Positions 34,779 to 43,330 of a stretch of DNA of 64,000 nt are shown here, one piece after another. This DNA is from Pseudorhodobacter sp. E13 (GTDB taxonomy: Bacteria; Pseudomonadota; Alphaproteobacteria; Rhodobacterales; Rhodobacteraceae). A model generated the notes under the pieces. That model saw only the letters and a list, made by a program, of their open reading frames with translations. It was not told the origin of the DNA and ran no database searches. Numbering within the stretch: the first letter of the stretch is position 1; each line of letters opens with the position of its first letter. Where the stretch lies: NCBI RefSeq assembly GCF_003991405.1, contig NZ_RPEN01000158.1:248001-312000 (forward strand), read 5' to 3'. Position numbers and translations under genes: made by a program.

Positions 34779-35248
34779 CGCATTCCATCACCCGGACACA
34801 GTTTATACTTCTGGCGGCGGGTGGCTCTGCCGCGCTGTTGGCCGGGGCTTACGGTTTTGAGTATCTTGGCGGCATGGCCCCGTGCCAGCTTTGCCTCTGG
34901 CAGCGCTATCCGCATATGGCGGCGGTGGTGATCGGCCTGTTGGCGCTGATCCTGCAAGGGCGCACCCTGCCCTATCTGGGCGCGCTGGCAGCCCTGACCA
35001 CCGCAGGCATTGCGTTGTTTCACACAGGGGTAGAGCGGTTGTGGTGGGAGGGCCTTGCCTCGTGCAGCGCAGGCTCCATCGCCGGGATCAGTGTCGAGGA
35101 TTTGCTGAACCCCGCCGCCACCGTTGCCGCCCCGGTGCGCTGTGACGCGGTGGCGTGGGAACTGGCAGGGCTGTCGATGGCGTCATGGAACGGCATCGCC
35201 TCGCTGGTGCTGGTGGGGTTCTGGCTGATGGCCGCCAAGCGGCGCTAA
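34775..35248 (+). CDS. dsbB: DsbB-family disulfide bond formation protein
   Basis: 157-residue quinone-linked inner-membrane oxidase that re-oxidises DsbA. Four membrane segments are visible. The first periplasmic loop has the CxxC pair in APCQLCLWQRYPH; the second loop carries two further cysteines (LASCSAGS and VRCDAVAW), as in DsbB. It overlaps the YqaA-like gene upstream by 4 bp. No dsbA is in the window. Confidence 0.92.
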   Translation: MTHSITRTQFILLAAGGSAALLAGAYGFEYLGGMAPCQLCLWQRYPHMAAVVIGLLALILQGRTLPYLGALAALTTAGIALFHTGVERLWWEGLASCSAGSIAGISVEDLLNPAATVAAPVRCDAVAWELAGLSMASWNGIASLVLVGFWLMAAKRR

Positions 35249-35279
35249 GGCGCACCGCTTGGCCAGTTTGCATTGGTCC

Positions 35280-37088
35280 TTAGGCTGCTTCTGCCTTGGG
35301 CGGTGACAGGGCCAACAAGCGCGCACCCGTGACTGGCACCTGTTTGCTATCCGCCCCGACAAAGCGCAGATCGCCATTCGCCGGAATCACACAGAGCAGG
35401 ATCGCATTGGGCCGATCCGCGCGCCATGCTTCAAAGCTGTATTCCTCGGTCAGCTTGGTGGTGCGCACCTCCCAGCCTTGGGTCAGCAGCGCCTCATAAT
35501 CTTCATAGGGCCGCCCGTCCCCGATCCGCCGCCCACCCAGCGTGACAGGCAAGTTGTGCCGCGCGCTTTCGCTTTTGGCGCGGGGCAGTTGCCAGACCTT
35601 GTCGCGGCCAAATTCCGGGGCAAGGTCAGTTGTGACCAAGGTGTTATAGGCATCATTGTCGGTTGCCGCGACGATGGTGGAAAAGCCGATGAATTCCACC
35701 TTGTTTTCCGCCGCCTCGGACAGGATGTCCCCGAAAAACACCTTCAGCCCCGCCGCGCGCGCATGGCGCAGATGGCCAAGGTTCACATCCGTCACCAGCA
35801 CCGGCACGTCGGCCTTGGCCAAAGCCCGCCCCAGCGAGGTGGTCAGCCGCGTGCCCCCCACCAGCAGCACGCCCGGCACCTCTGCGGCGCGTAGCCCCAG
35901 AAGGCTGGCCAGAGGCGTAAGGCCAAAGCCGTTGATCACCACGGTCGCGGCCACCAGAACAAAGGCCAGCGGCCCGATGGCCGCCCCATCCGGCACGCCA
36001 AGCGCCACCAGACGTTCGCCAAACAGGCCCGCAACCGCCATCAGCACCACACCGCGCGGCCCGGTCAGGGCAACCAAGACCCGCTCACGCATTGGCACCG
36101 AGGTTCCGATCAGCGAGGTCATCACCGTCAGGGGCCGCGCCACCAGCACCACCAGCGCCACAAACAGCACCGCCCGGATATCCAACCCCAGCAGGGCCGT
36201 CATATCCAGCCCCGCCGCCAGCAGAATGAACACCCCCGACACCAGCAGGATCGTGGCATGTTCCTTGAAGCGGCGCAGCTCCTCATAGCTGGGCAGTTCG
36301 GCATTGGCGATCACAAGGCCCATCACCGTCACCGCCAAAAGCCCGCTTTCATGCAGCACGCGGTCGGAAATGGTGAACACCGCCAGCAGCACCACAAACA
36401 GCACCGGCACTTTCATATATTCCGGCACCAGCGCCTTGCGAAAGGCCAGCGCAATGCCGCGCCCGGCCAGCCAACCGACCAGCGTGGCAAAGAAAATCCC
36501 GACAAAGAAATGCCCGGCAGCCGATCCGCCACCGCCATCGGCCTGCATCACCTGCACCACGCCAAAGGCCAGCACAGCGGCCAAAGCGCCCACCGGGTCA
36601 TTCACAATCGCTTCCCATTGCAGCAAGGCCGCAGGGCGGCGCGACAGGCGGGCCTGGCGCAGCAAGGGCGCGATCACCGTGGGGCCTGTCACGATCATGA
36701 TACCGCCAAACACCGCCGAGGCCGCCCAGCCCAGCCCCGCGCCGTAATGCACGGCAAGCGTCGATGTCAGCCACCCCAAGGGCGCGCCCACAATGACCAG
36801 CCGCCGCACACCTTTTGCGGCATCCTGCAAGGCGTGAAAGTTCAGCGTCAGCCCGCCTTCGAACAGGATCACCGCGACCGCGATGGAAATCATCGGCCCG
36901 ACCAGATCCCCGATATCACGCGAGGGAATGAAAATTCCCGTTGCAGGGCCAATAATCAGCCCCGCCACCAGCATCAGCACGATCGCAGGCATTTGCAGCC
37001 GCCATGCCAACCACTGCGCCCCCACACCGATCACACCCACAAGGGCAAAGGCCTCTACTGGCGAGAGGCCTGCGGATTCAACTGCCAT
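35280..37088 (-). CDS. CPA-type sodium/proton antiporter with cytoplasmic RCK-like domain
   Basis: 602 residues. About twelve membrane segments cover residues 10-405, with the antiporter motifs FEGGLTLN and the charged pair in WEAIVNDPVGA that lines the ion path. Residues ~415-600 form a cytoplasmic regulatory region: a Rossmann-like RCK/TrkA-N fold (VLLVGGTRLTTSLGRALAKA, VLVTDVNLGHLRHARAAG) and a further C-terminal domain. This is the NhaP-like group fused to a ligand-binding domain; whether it moves Na+ or K+ cannot be told. It starts 6 bp after the dgt stop and is probably in the same transcript. Confidence 0.88.
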   Translation of the reverse strand: MAVESAGLSPVEAFALVGVIGVGAQWLAWRLQMPAIVLMLVAGLIIGPATGIFIPSRDIGDLVGPMISIAVAVILFEGGLTLNFHALQDAAKGVRRLVIVGAPLGWLTSTLAVHYGAGLGWAASAVFGGIMIVTGPTVIAPLLRQARLSRRPAALLQWEAIVNDPVGALAAVLAFGVVQVMQADGGGGSAAGHFFVGIFFATLVGWLAGRGIALAFRKALVPEYMKVPVLFVVLLAVFTISDRVLHESGLLAVTVMGLVIANAELPSYEELRRFKEHATILLVSGVFILLAAGLDMTALLGLDIRAVLFVALVVLVARPLTVMTSLIGTSVPMRERVLVALTGPRGVVLMAVAGLFGERLVALGVPDGAAIGPLAFVLVAATVVINGFGLTPLASLLGLRAAEVPGVLLVGGTRLTTSLGRALAKADVPVLVTDVNLGHLRHARAAGLKVFFGDILSEAAENKVEFIGFSTIVAATDNDAYNTLVTTDLAPEFGRDKVWQLPRAKSESARHNLPVTLGGRRIGDGRPYEDYEALLTQGWEVRTTKLTEEYSFEAWRADRPNAILLCVIPANGDLRFVGADSKQVPVTGARLLALSPPKAEAA

Positions 37089-37094
37089 CGTTTC

Positions 37095-38267
37095 TTACTC
37101 CGTCTCTGGGGGCGCGGTTTTGAAAATCCGCGCATGTTCTTGAAGGGCAAAGCGGTCCGTCATTCCGGCCACATAATCGGCCACGATGCGCGCCAGCAAT
37201 TGCCGGGAATCCGCGCGGGCCACATCTTCGCGCCATTCGGCGGGCAACAGCGCGGGTTGATCCATGAACAGCGGGAACAGATCACGCACCACCGATGTAA
37301 CCCGCGCGCGTTCCTTCATCACCGATGGCGCGCGATACATGCGGGTGAACAGGAAAGACCGGATCGCCTTCAACTCCTGATACAGCGGCTTGGAAAAGCG
37401 GATCACGGTGCCATCCATCGCGCGGATATCGCTGACAGATTGCGGTTTCGCCGCCCCCAGACGGATATTGGCCACCGCGATCACATCTTCGACCATACGG
37501 CCAAAGACACGGCGCAGCGCCTCATGCCGGCGGCGCATCTTGTCCAGACCGGGGTGCAGCGCATCCACTTCGGCAAAGGCGGGGCCAGTGACGGGCAGTT
37601 CCATCAGATCCGCCTCGTCAAACAGGCCAGAACGCAACCCGTCATGCAGATCATGGTGGGAATAGGCAATATCATCGGCAATCGCGGCCACCTGCGCCTC
37701 GGCGCTGGCATAGCTGTGCAGTTCCAGATCCCATTCGGCATTGGCCTCGACCAGCGCATAGGGCAACACCTGCCCCGGTTCTGCGACCACGGGGCCGTTA
37801 TGCTTGGCAATGCCTTCCAGCGCCTCCCATGTCAGGTTCAACCCGTCGAAATCGGCGTAATGCCGTTCCAGCCGGGTGACGATGCGCAGGGCCTGGGCGT
37901 TATGGTCAAAACCGCCGTAAGGGGCCATGAGTTCGGCCAGTGCATCCTCTCCGGTATGGCCAAAGGGGGTGTGGCCCAGATCATGCGCCAGCGCGATCGC
38001 CTCGGCCAGATCGGTGTTCAGCCCCAAGACGCCGGAAATGGTGCGTGCCACCTGCGCCACCTCGATCGAATGGGTCAGCCGCGTGCGGTAATAATCGCCC
38101 TCATGTTCCACAAAGACCTGCGTCTTGTGTTTCAGCCGCCGGAAGGCCGAGGAATGGATGATCCGGTCGCGGTCGCGCTGAAACGGCGACCGGAACGACG
38201 ACATCCGCTCGGCGTGCAGACGCCCGCGAGAGCTTTCCGGGTGGCAGGCAAAGGGTGCAAGCATCAT
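37095..38267 (-). CDS. dgt: dGTPase-like deoxynucleotide triphosphohydrolase
   Basis: 390-residue HD-domain enzyme that cleaves dNTPs to deoxynucleoside and triphosphate. Metal-binding residues are seen in RLTHSIEVAQVAR (His), AHDLGHTPFGHTGEDAL (His-Asp pair) and DDIAYSHHDLHDGL (Asp). The opening FRSPFQRDRDRIIHSSAFRRL and KTQVFVEHEGDYYRTRL are strongly conserved in the family. A start at the second Met (residue 2) is equally possible. It is followed by the antiporter gene and is divergent from the ErpA-like gene. Confidence 0.92.
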   Translation of the reverse strand: MMLAPFACHPESSRGRLHAERMSSFRSPFQRDRDRIIHSSAFRRLKHKTQVFVEHEGDYYRTRLTHSIEVAQVARTISGVLGLNTDLAEAIALAHDLGHTPFGHTGEDALAELMAPYGGFDHNAQALRIVTRLERHYADFDGLNLTWEALEGIAKHNGPVVAEPGQVLPYALVEANAEWDLELHSYASAEAQVAAIADDIAYSHHDLHDGLRSGLFDEADLMELPVTGPAFAEVDALHPGLDKMRRRHEALRRVFGRMVEDVIAVANIRLGAAKPQSVSDIRAMDGTVIRFSKPLYQELKAIRSFLFTRMYRAPSVMKERARVTSVVRDLFPLFMDQPALLPAEWREDVARADSRQLLARIVADYVAGMTDRFALQEHARIFKTAPPETE

Positions 38268-38412
38268 TCCGACCTATAGCGCCGCACAGTCACGGCTATC
38301 GCTTTCGTCTATATGCGATTCTTTGGGGAATGGCACCCTTGCTGCCGCGCCTTGTCCTGCACCATCCCGCCCCCTATATTACAAATATAACAGCCGCAGA
38401 TAGGCCCATGCC

Positions 38413-38745
38413 ATGACACTGACCCTGCCCCCCCGCGTCACCGACCGCGCCTTTGCGCGTCTGGCCGAGATTGCCGAGGCGACAGGCGACACCAAGGCCC
38501 TGCGCGTGGCTGTCGAAGGCGGCGGCTGTTCCGGCTTTCAATATGACATCCGGCTGGACGATCCTGCGGAAGATGATGTGATCTTTGAAAAAGACGGGAT
38601 GAAGGTGCTGGTGGATTCAGTGTCGCTGCCCTTCCTGTCCAATGCAGTGATCGACTTTTCAGAAGAGCTGATCGGCGCGCGTTTCGTCATTGAAAACCCG
38701 AATGCCAGCAGTTCCTGCGGCTGCGGGATTTCCTTTTCGATGTAG
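38413..38745 (+). CDS. erpA: A-type iron-sulfur cluster carrier (ErpA/IscA-like)
   Basis: 110-residue HesB/IscA-family protein that carries Fe-S clusters to apo-enzymes. Three conserved cysteines are present: Cys39 in EGGGCSGFQY and the pair in SSSCGCGISF near the C-terminus. The segments VLVDSVSLPFLSNAVIDFSE and RFVIENPNA are family hallmarks. The wording is closest to ErpA, but assignment among ErpA, IscA and SufA is by eye. It ends 12 bp from the convergent EamA gene. Confidence 0.88.
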   Translation: MTLTLPPRVTDRAFARLAEIAEATGDTKALRVAVEGGGCSGFQYDIRLDDPAEDDVIFEKDGMKVLVDSVSLPFLSNAVIDFSEELIGARFVIENPNASSSCGCGISFSM

Positions 38746-38757
38746 CGAAGCGCGCGG

Positions 38758-39687
38758 TCAGGCCTGTGCCGTCTGCGCCCTGAGCGAAGGCAGCGCCCGG
38801 TCGACCCGCGCCTGACACAGCAGCGCCACCGCCCCGGCCAATCCCACCAATCCCGCACCGATCACCGTTTGCACGGTCGGCACCTCGCCAAAGTGGTGAT
38901 AGCCGATCATCGCCATCCAGACGAATTGAATATTGGCCAGCGGAAAGGCCACCGTGGGCCGCAGGTTGCGCATCGCGATCACAAGGCTCCACCGTCCCAA
39001 GAACATGCACAGGCCGAACAGCAGCCCGACCCAAAACTCGGTCAGGCCAATCGGGTGAATATCCCAGACCGCCCAGAGAGCCGCAACCAAGGCCACGCAA
39101 AGATTGGGGTAAAACACCTGCACCATCGCGTTCTTTTCAAACTGCGCCATCCGGCGCGACAGCATCAGGCTGATCGTGCCAGCAAAGGCTCCGGTAAAGC
39201 CTGCCCAATGGCCCAAGCCCGGCCAACTCAGATCCCCCAGAAACAGCACAGCAACGCCAAACGCGCCAAGGCACAGTCCCGCCCATTCCGCGCGCCCGAT
39301 GCCATCTTTCAGCACCAGTTTCGACAAGGCCGCTGCCATCACCGGGGTCAACCCGACGAACAAGAACACCTGTGTCAGCGGCAAGAGCTTTACCGCCAGA
39401 AAGAACGCAAAGGCCGAAACAACCGTTGTCAGACAGCGCAACATCAGCAGATCAGGGCGTTTGGTCGTCAGGCAATCGACCTTTTGGTGGGAAAACCGGG
39501 TCATGCCCTTGGCGACCCAAAAGGTGATCAGCGCGACGAAACCATTGGCCATCATCAAAACCTCGGCCACGGGCAGCCGCCCGGACAGGAATTTGGCCAA
39601 CCCATCCGTTGCAGCCCCCAGCACGGTGGCAAGCACCAGCATGGCGACCCCGGCCCAAAGCGTGTGACGCGCCATTTCACGGGTCAT
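38758..39687 (-). CDS. EamA-family (DMT) exporter coupled to the peptide locus
   Basis: 309 residues with ten hydrophobic segments in two repeated EamA halves (residues ~12-150 and ~160-300), the drug/metabolite transporter fold. The second half contains GRWSLVIAMRNLRPTVAFPL and ANIQFVWMAMIGYHHFGEVP. EamA proteins usually export small metabolites. The ATG at 39687 overlaps the stop of the 352-residue gene upstream by 4 bp, so the two are translated together. That coupling suggests it exports a product made by that gene or derived from the 62-residue peptide further upstream. A longer N-terminus from 39747 is unlikely. Confidence 0.85.
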   Translation of the reverse strand: MTREMARHTLWAGVAMLVLATVLGAATDGLAKFLSGRLPVAEVLMMANGFVALITFWVAKGMTRFSHQKVDCLTTKRPDLLMLRCLTTVVSAFAFFLAVKLLPLTQVFLFVGLTPVMAAALSKLVLKDGIGRAEWAGLCLGAFGVAVLFLGDLSWPGLGHWAGFTGAFAGTISLMLSRRMAQFEKNAMVQVFYPNLCVALVAALWAVWDIHPIGLTEFWVGLLFGLCMFLGRWSLVIAMRNLRPTVAFPLANIQFVWMAMIGYHHFGEVPTVQTVIGAGLVGLAGAVALLCQARVDRALPSLRAQTAQA

Positions 39688-40742
39688 GCCGCGACCCCCA
39701 GATCGGCGCGGGCAAAGCCTTGGAAAAAGGCGGTGAATTCTGGCCATGCCTCAACCTCGGCAAGGCGGGCTTGGGCGGGTTCTGACAGCGCGGGCCACAG
39801 CCGCCAGCGCATCACGCCCCAATCGCCGCGCCGCTGATCGCCCAAGGCAAAAAGCTGGGCCGACAGCTCTTGCAGGGCCGAAGGTCCACGCTCTGGCCGG
39901 TGGAAGGTTGTGGCATCGTGGGGCATGTCAAAGGCAAAGGCCCGACCGCCCAACTGCCCCGCGGCCCAGTTCAGCATCAGCATTTCGTGGAAATCATCAG
40001 CGCCCGCCGCCGCTTGGCTGCCACAAAACACGTCAGAGGCCGCCCGCAGGACTGCATTGGCCCACAGGTCTGGCACCGCAGCCTCGCTGAACCGCAGGGC
40101 CAGAACCACTTCTGCCAGAATATCCATATCCTGATCCAGCCAAGCGACCAGCCCCGCATGGATCAGACTGCGGCGGATATTTTCATTCTGCGCCATAGGC
40201 TTGCGCCCATAATCGGTGGCGTAGAAAACCATATGCGTCAGGCTGTAGGCCGCCGCGCGATCCGGCAGCCGGAAAGCATCACTGTTTTCGCAGAAGGCTT
40301 GCAGCCGCGTGGCATGGCCAGAGCCTGCTTGCGGGCGGTTCAGCGCGCGGTCGATCAGAAAATCCGCCTCTACCCGTGCAACATCCGACAATTCCTTGGC
40401 GGCCAAACCGGATTGCTCTGCCCAAGCCGCAACCGGCTGCGCCGCATGAGGCGTGCCGGATAACACGTTCAGATCATAAGAAAATCCAAGGATCAGGCGA
40501 TAATATTGCGGAAAGAACCGCAGCAGGGGCAGCAGCTTGGCGCCCGCATCGTCATAGGGGCGCAAATCAGCACCTTGCACTGGCCAATCCAGCGCGCGCA
40601 GCACTGACAGCAACTCTCCGTTTTCCTTATACCAAAAGGCATTGGTTTTGGCATGGCGACGCTCTGCCACCATTTCAATCACCAGCGCGACCGGATTGTC
40701 CGATGTTTTAACGCGCGGAAAGGTCAAAGAAATTACTGTCAT
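39684..40742 (-). CDS. Uncharacterised 352-residue protein of the peptide locus
   Basis: A mostly helical, soluble-looking protein starting MTVISLTFPRVKTSDNPVAL. Histidines and tryptophans are scattered without a motif I can assign. The C-terminal part has RRGDWGVMRWRLWPALSEPA. I do not recognise a characterised family; from memory it may correspond to a Rhodobacterales domain of unknown function (DUF6902), unverified. It lies between a repeat-containing 62-residue peptide, separated by a strong hairpin, and an EamA transporter it overlaps by 4 bp. By position it is the candidate processing, modifying or immunity protein for the peptide. Confidence 0.7.
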   Translation of the reverse strand: MTVISLTFPRVKTSDNPVALVIEMVAERRHAKTNAFWYKENGELLSVLRALDWPVQGADLRPYDDAGAKLLPLLRFFPQYYRLILGFSYDLNVLSGTPHAAQPVAAWAEQSGLAAKELSDVARVEADFLIDRALNRPQAGSGHATRLQAFCENSDAFRLPDRAAAYSLTHMVFYATDYGRKPMAQNENIRRSLIHAGLVAWLDQDMDILAEVVLALRFSEAAVPDLWANAVLRAASDVFCGSQAAAGADDFHEMLMLNWAAGQLGGRAFAFDMPHDATTFHRPERGPSALQELSAQLFALGDQRRGDWGVMRWRLWPALSEPAQARLAEVEAWPEFTAFFQGFARADLGVAA

Positions 40743-40782
40743 TTCAAACGTCCCTTAAAACGCAAAGGCGATACATAGGACC

Positions 40783-40825
40783 GCCCTTCTTAAAATCGCG
40801 GCTGAGGTGGGTCGACACCTCAGCC
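40783..40825 (-). terminator. Hairpin terminator or attenuator between peptide gene and downstream genes
   Basis: Arms GGCTGAGGTG (40800-40809) and CACCTCAGCC (40816-40825) form a perfect 10-bp stem with a six-base loop. On the minus strand a T-containing tract (GCGATTTTAAG) follows. Placed 37 bp after the peptide stop and about 60 bp before the next start, it should allow high peptide expression with lower read-through. Confidence 0.8.
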
Positions 40826-40862
40826 ACGGGGCCACCGTGCAACACAGCAACCCAGTCTCGGA

Positions 40863-41051
40863 TCAGGGAGCCGAGAAGCTTTGCGCCATCACTGTGGCCT
40901 GACCGCTGATCATATCAGCAGCGCCCAGCTTGATTTCCGGCGCTGAAAAGCTTTGTGCCATGGTGGTCATTTCACCGCTGAACATATCAGCAGAAACCTT
41001 TTCGACAATAGCAGTTTCAACGACGGTTTTTTTAACAGTGTTCATTTTCAT
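40863..41051 (-). CDS. 62-residue peptide with internal duplication, candidate precursor peptide
   Basis: AGGAG lies 7 bases before the ATG at 41051. Residues 1-20 (MKMNTVKKTVVETAIVEKVS) look like a charged leader. Residues 21-38 and 45-62 are near-copies: ADMFSGEMTTMAQSFSAP and ADMISGQATVMAQSFSAP, 14 of 18 identical, and the protein stops exactly at the end of the second copy. There are no cysteines; Ser, Thr and Met are abundant in the repeats. Such a leader plus repeated core is typical of ribosomally synthesised, post-translationally modified peptides, though a small repeat-bearing structural or regulatory protein is possible. A hairpin and two coupled genes follow on the same strand. Confidence 0.75.
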   Translation of the reverse strand: MKMNTVKKTVVETAIVEKVSADMFSGEMTTMAQSFSAPEIKLGAADMISGQATVMAQSFSAP

Positions 41052-41227
41052 AAGCATGCTCCTTTTGACAGCTACAGGGCGACTTTTCGCTCTTATATCA
41101 ATGCAGCTTTCGGTTGATTTACCAAGCTTTTTTGCATCCACAGGTTTATCCACACAATTCGATACCGCCAAACCCTTGCCAGATCGGCGCAATTGCACGA
41201 TAGCTGGGATAACTCGGGGGGCATGAT

Positions 41228-42007
41228 ATGAAGCTGGCAACATTCAACATTAACGGAATCAAGGCGCGAATCGAGGCGCTGCCGCGCTGGCTGGAGACGG
41301 CGAAACCGGATGCGGTGGCGCTGCAAGAGATCAAGTCCGTGGATGAAAACTTCCCGCGGGAGCTGTTCGAGGATATGGGCTACCGCGTTGAGACCCATGG
41401 GCAAAAGGGGTTTAACGGGGTCGCGATCCTGTCACGCCTGCCGCTGGAGGATGTGACGCGCGGCCTGCCCGGCGATGACAGCGACGAACAGGCCCGCTGG
41501 ATCGAGGCCACGGTGATGGGCACGCGGGCGGTGCGGCTGTGCGGGCTGTATCTGCCCAATGGCAACCCGGTGCCGGGGCCGAAATATGACTACAAGCTGG
41601 CGTGGATGGCCCGGATGGAGGCGCGGGTCGCGACCTTGCTGAAAACCGAGGAGCCGCTGGTAGTTGCGGGCGATTACAACGTCATCCCACAGCCGGAAGA
41701 TGCCGCAAATCCAATGGCTTGGACCGAGGATGCCTTGTTCCTGCCCAGCACGCGCGCGGCCTTTCGGCGCATTGTCAACCTTGGGCTGACCGATGCCTTC
41801 CGCGCCCGCAACCCAGCGCCCGGCCAATACAGTTTCTGGGATTATCAGGCCGGCGCGTGGGAAAAGAACAATGGCATCCGGATTGACCATTTGCTGCTGT
41901 CACCGCAGGCGGCCGATTTGCTGCAAGACTGCCGGATTGACCGCGAGGTGCGGGCAGGCGAAAAGCCGTCCGATCACGTCCCGGTCTGGATAGAGCTTGC
42001 GGCCTGA
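41228..42007 (+). CDS. xth: Exodeoxyribonuclease III
   Basis: 259-residue AP endonuclease and 3'-5' exonuclease of base-excision repair. Conserved residues appear in order: Asn in FNINGIKAR, the metal-binding Glu in ALQEIKSVDENFP, YLPNGNPVPGPKYDYKL, the GDYNVIPQPEDA catalytic Asp-Asn pair, and the final RIDHLLLS and PSDHVPVWIEL His/Asp motifs. The start gives MKLATFNINGIK, the usual N-terminus. It is divergent from the peptide gene; the 176 bp between them must hold both promoters. Confidence 0.95.
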   Translation: MKLATFNINGIKARIEALPRWLETAKPDAVALQEIKSVDENFPRELFEDMGYRVETHGQKGFNGVAILSRLPLEDVTRGLPGDDSDEQARWIEATVMGTRAVRLCGLYLPNGNPVPGPKYDYKLAWMARMEARVATLLKTEEPLVVAGDYNVIPQPEDAANPMAWTEDALFLPSTRAAFRRIVNLGLTDAFRARNPAPGQYSFWDYQAGAWEKNNGIRIDHLLLSPQAADLLQDCRIDREVRAGEKPSDHVPVWIELAA

Positions 42008-42026
42008 CGCCCGCGCGGGGTGCCGT

Positions 42027-43241
42027 TCAGGCGCCCTGCCCTGCCCCCGATCTGGCCGCCGATCTGGCCGCCGCGCCTGCTGTTACATCATGGCCATAAA
42101 TCCAGTCAAAGCGCCGCAATCCAAGCCCCGGCGCAACGGCACCCCCTAGTTTCAGTGCCAGATGCGCAGGCCCGCGCAAAGGGTCACGCAGGTGATAGGC
42201 GCGCGCATTGCCATTGGCCGCCTGCACGATGCGGGCACAGCGGTGCTGGCGCGCGGCCTCATAGGCGGGCAAGCCATTGGCCACGCCCAAACGATCCAGA
42301 CAATCGGCCAACACCCAAGCATCCTCCAGCGCCATATTCGCGCCTTGCGCAAGGAATGGCAGCGTCGGATGGGCAGCATCCCCTAGGATGGCCGTCTGAG
42401 GGCCGACCCAATGCTTGGCGACCGGATGGCGGAACAGCCCCCAAAGCCAGACATCCGTGACCGCCGCCAACCATCCCCGCACCCGCGGCGAGAACCCCTC
42501 AAACGCCAGTTGCAGTTCCAGCGGGTCGTCGCGCAGGTTCCAGCCTTCCTCGACCCATTTGCGGCGTTCCTCGACGGCGACAATGTTGCGCATCGTGCCG
42601 CCGCGCAGCGGATAGCTGACCAAGTGCCGCCCGGCCCCCATATGCACCTCGGCCACCGCAGGCTCTCCCGGCTCTGCCGGGATCAGCGCGCGCCAGGCAA
42701 CCTGATGCGTGAAGAAGGGCGCAACCGCCCCGTTCAGCGCCGCCCGCACCCGCGAATGCAACCCATCAGCCCCGATCAGCAGACCTGCGCTCCGCTCATT
42801 GCCCAAGGCGGTGGTGAAGCGCGGTTGCGCGCCGGACAGGTCCACCTGCTCAATCCGTTGCAAAAGCTGAAGATCGACGCCCGCAGCCTCGGCCCCCTGT
42901 TGCAAAAGCGCGATCAGATCAGCGCGGTGCAGCAGGTGAAACGGCGTAGTGGGGCGCAGCCGCGTCAGATCCATCCGCAAGACCGGGTCGCCGCCATAGC
43001 CGTCACGCAACTCTATCGCCTGAGTGCGCAATGATGCCGCCTGCAAAGCCGCGCCAAGGCCCAAGGCGCGCAACACCGCTGCCCCGTTCGGGCTGATCTG
43101 CAAACCCGCCCCCACTTCGCGGATCGCATCGGCCTGTTCCAGCAAGGTCACTTTCGCGCCACGCTGCGCCAGCGCAATGCTGACCGCAAACCCCGCAACT
43201 CCTGCCCCAAGCACGGTGACTTCGATATCTTTTAGACTCAT
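42027..43241 (-). CDS. FAD-dependent monooxygenase (salicylate-hydroxylase-like)
   Basis: 404 residues of the class A flavoprotein hydroxylase group. The N-terminal ADP-binding motif is VLGAGVAGFAVSIALAQRG, followed by LLEQADAIREVGAGLQISPN. The second motif is IGADGLHSRVRAAL, and the FAD-ribityl motif is ILGDAAHPTLPFLAQGANMALED. These together fit aromatic-ring hydroxylases using NAD(P)H. The substrate cannot be inferred from neighbours. A hairpin terminator sits just upstream; GGAAGG lies before the ATG. Confidence 0.87.
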   Translation of the reverse strand: MSLKDIEVTVLGAGVAGFAVSIALAQRGAKVTLLEQADAIREVGAGLQISPNGAAVLRALGLGAALQAASLRTQAIELRDGYGGDPVLRMDLTRLRPTTPFHLLHRADLIALLQQGAEAAGVDLQLLQRIEQVDLSGAQPRFTTALGNERSAGLLIGADGLHSRVRAALNGAVAPFFTHQVAWRALIPAEPGEPAVAEVHMGAGRHLVSYPLRGGTMRNIVAVEERRKWVEEGWNLRDDPLELQLAFEGFSPRVRGWLAAVTDVWLWGLFRHPVAKHWVGPQTAILGDAAHPTLPFLAQGANMALEDAWVLADCLDRLGVANGLPAYEAARQHRCARIVQAANGNARAYHLRDPLRGPAHLALKLGGAVAPGLGLRRFDWIYGHDVTAGAAARSAARSGAGQGA

Positions 43242-43253
43242 GTTTGGGCCTTC

Positions 43254-43294
43254 CAAAAGCACAAGGCCGAACCTAACGGGGTCCGGCCTTGTGC
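43254..43294 (-). terminator. Terminator or attenuator between dksA and the monooxygenase gene
   Basis: An 11-bp perfect stem (GCACAAGGCCG / CGGCCTTGTGC, arms about 43259-43269 and 43284-43294) is followed on the minus strand by TTTTGG. It lies past the dksA stop and within about 20 bp of the monooxygenase start. Confidence 0.75.
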
Positions 43295-43330
43295 AGATTG
43301 TCTGATAGTCGTCTGCCAATCAATGACAGA

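Noticed and set aside
41146-41154. Perfect DnaA-box-like TTATCCACA between the peptide gene and xth
   Set aside because: A single box with no cluster, no AT-rich unwinding region and no dnaA or other origin gene; treated as chance or a minor regulatory site.
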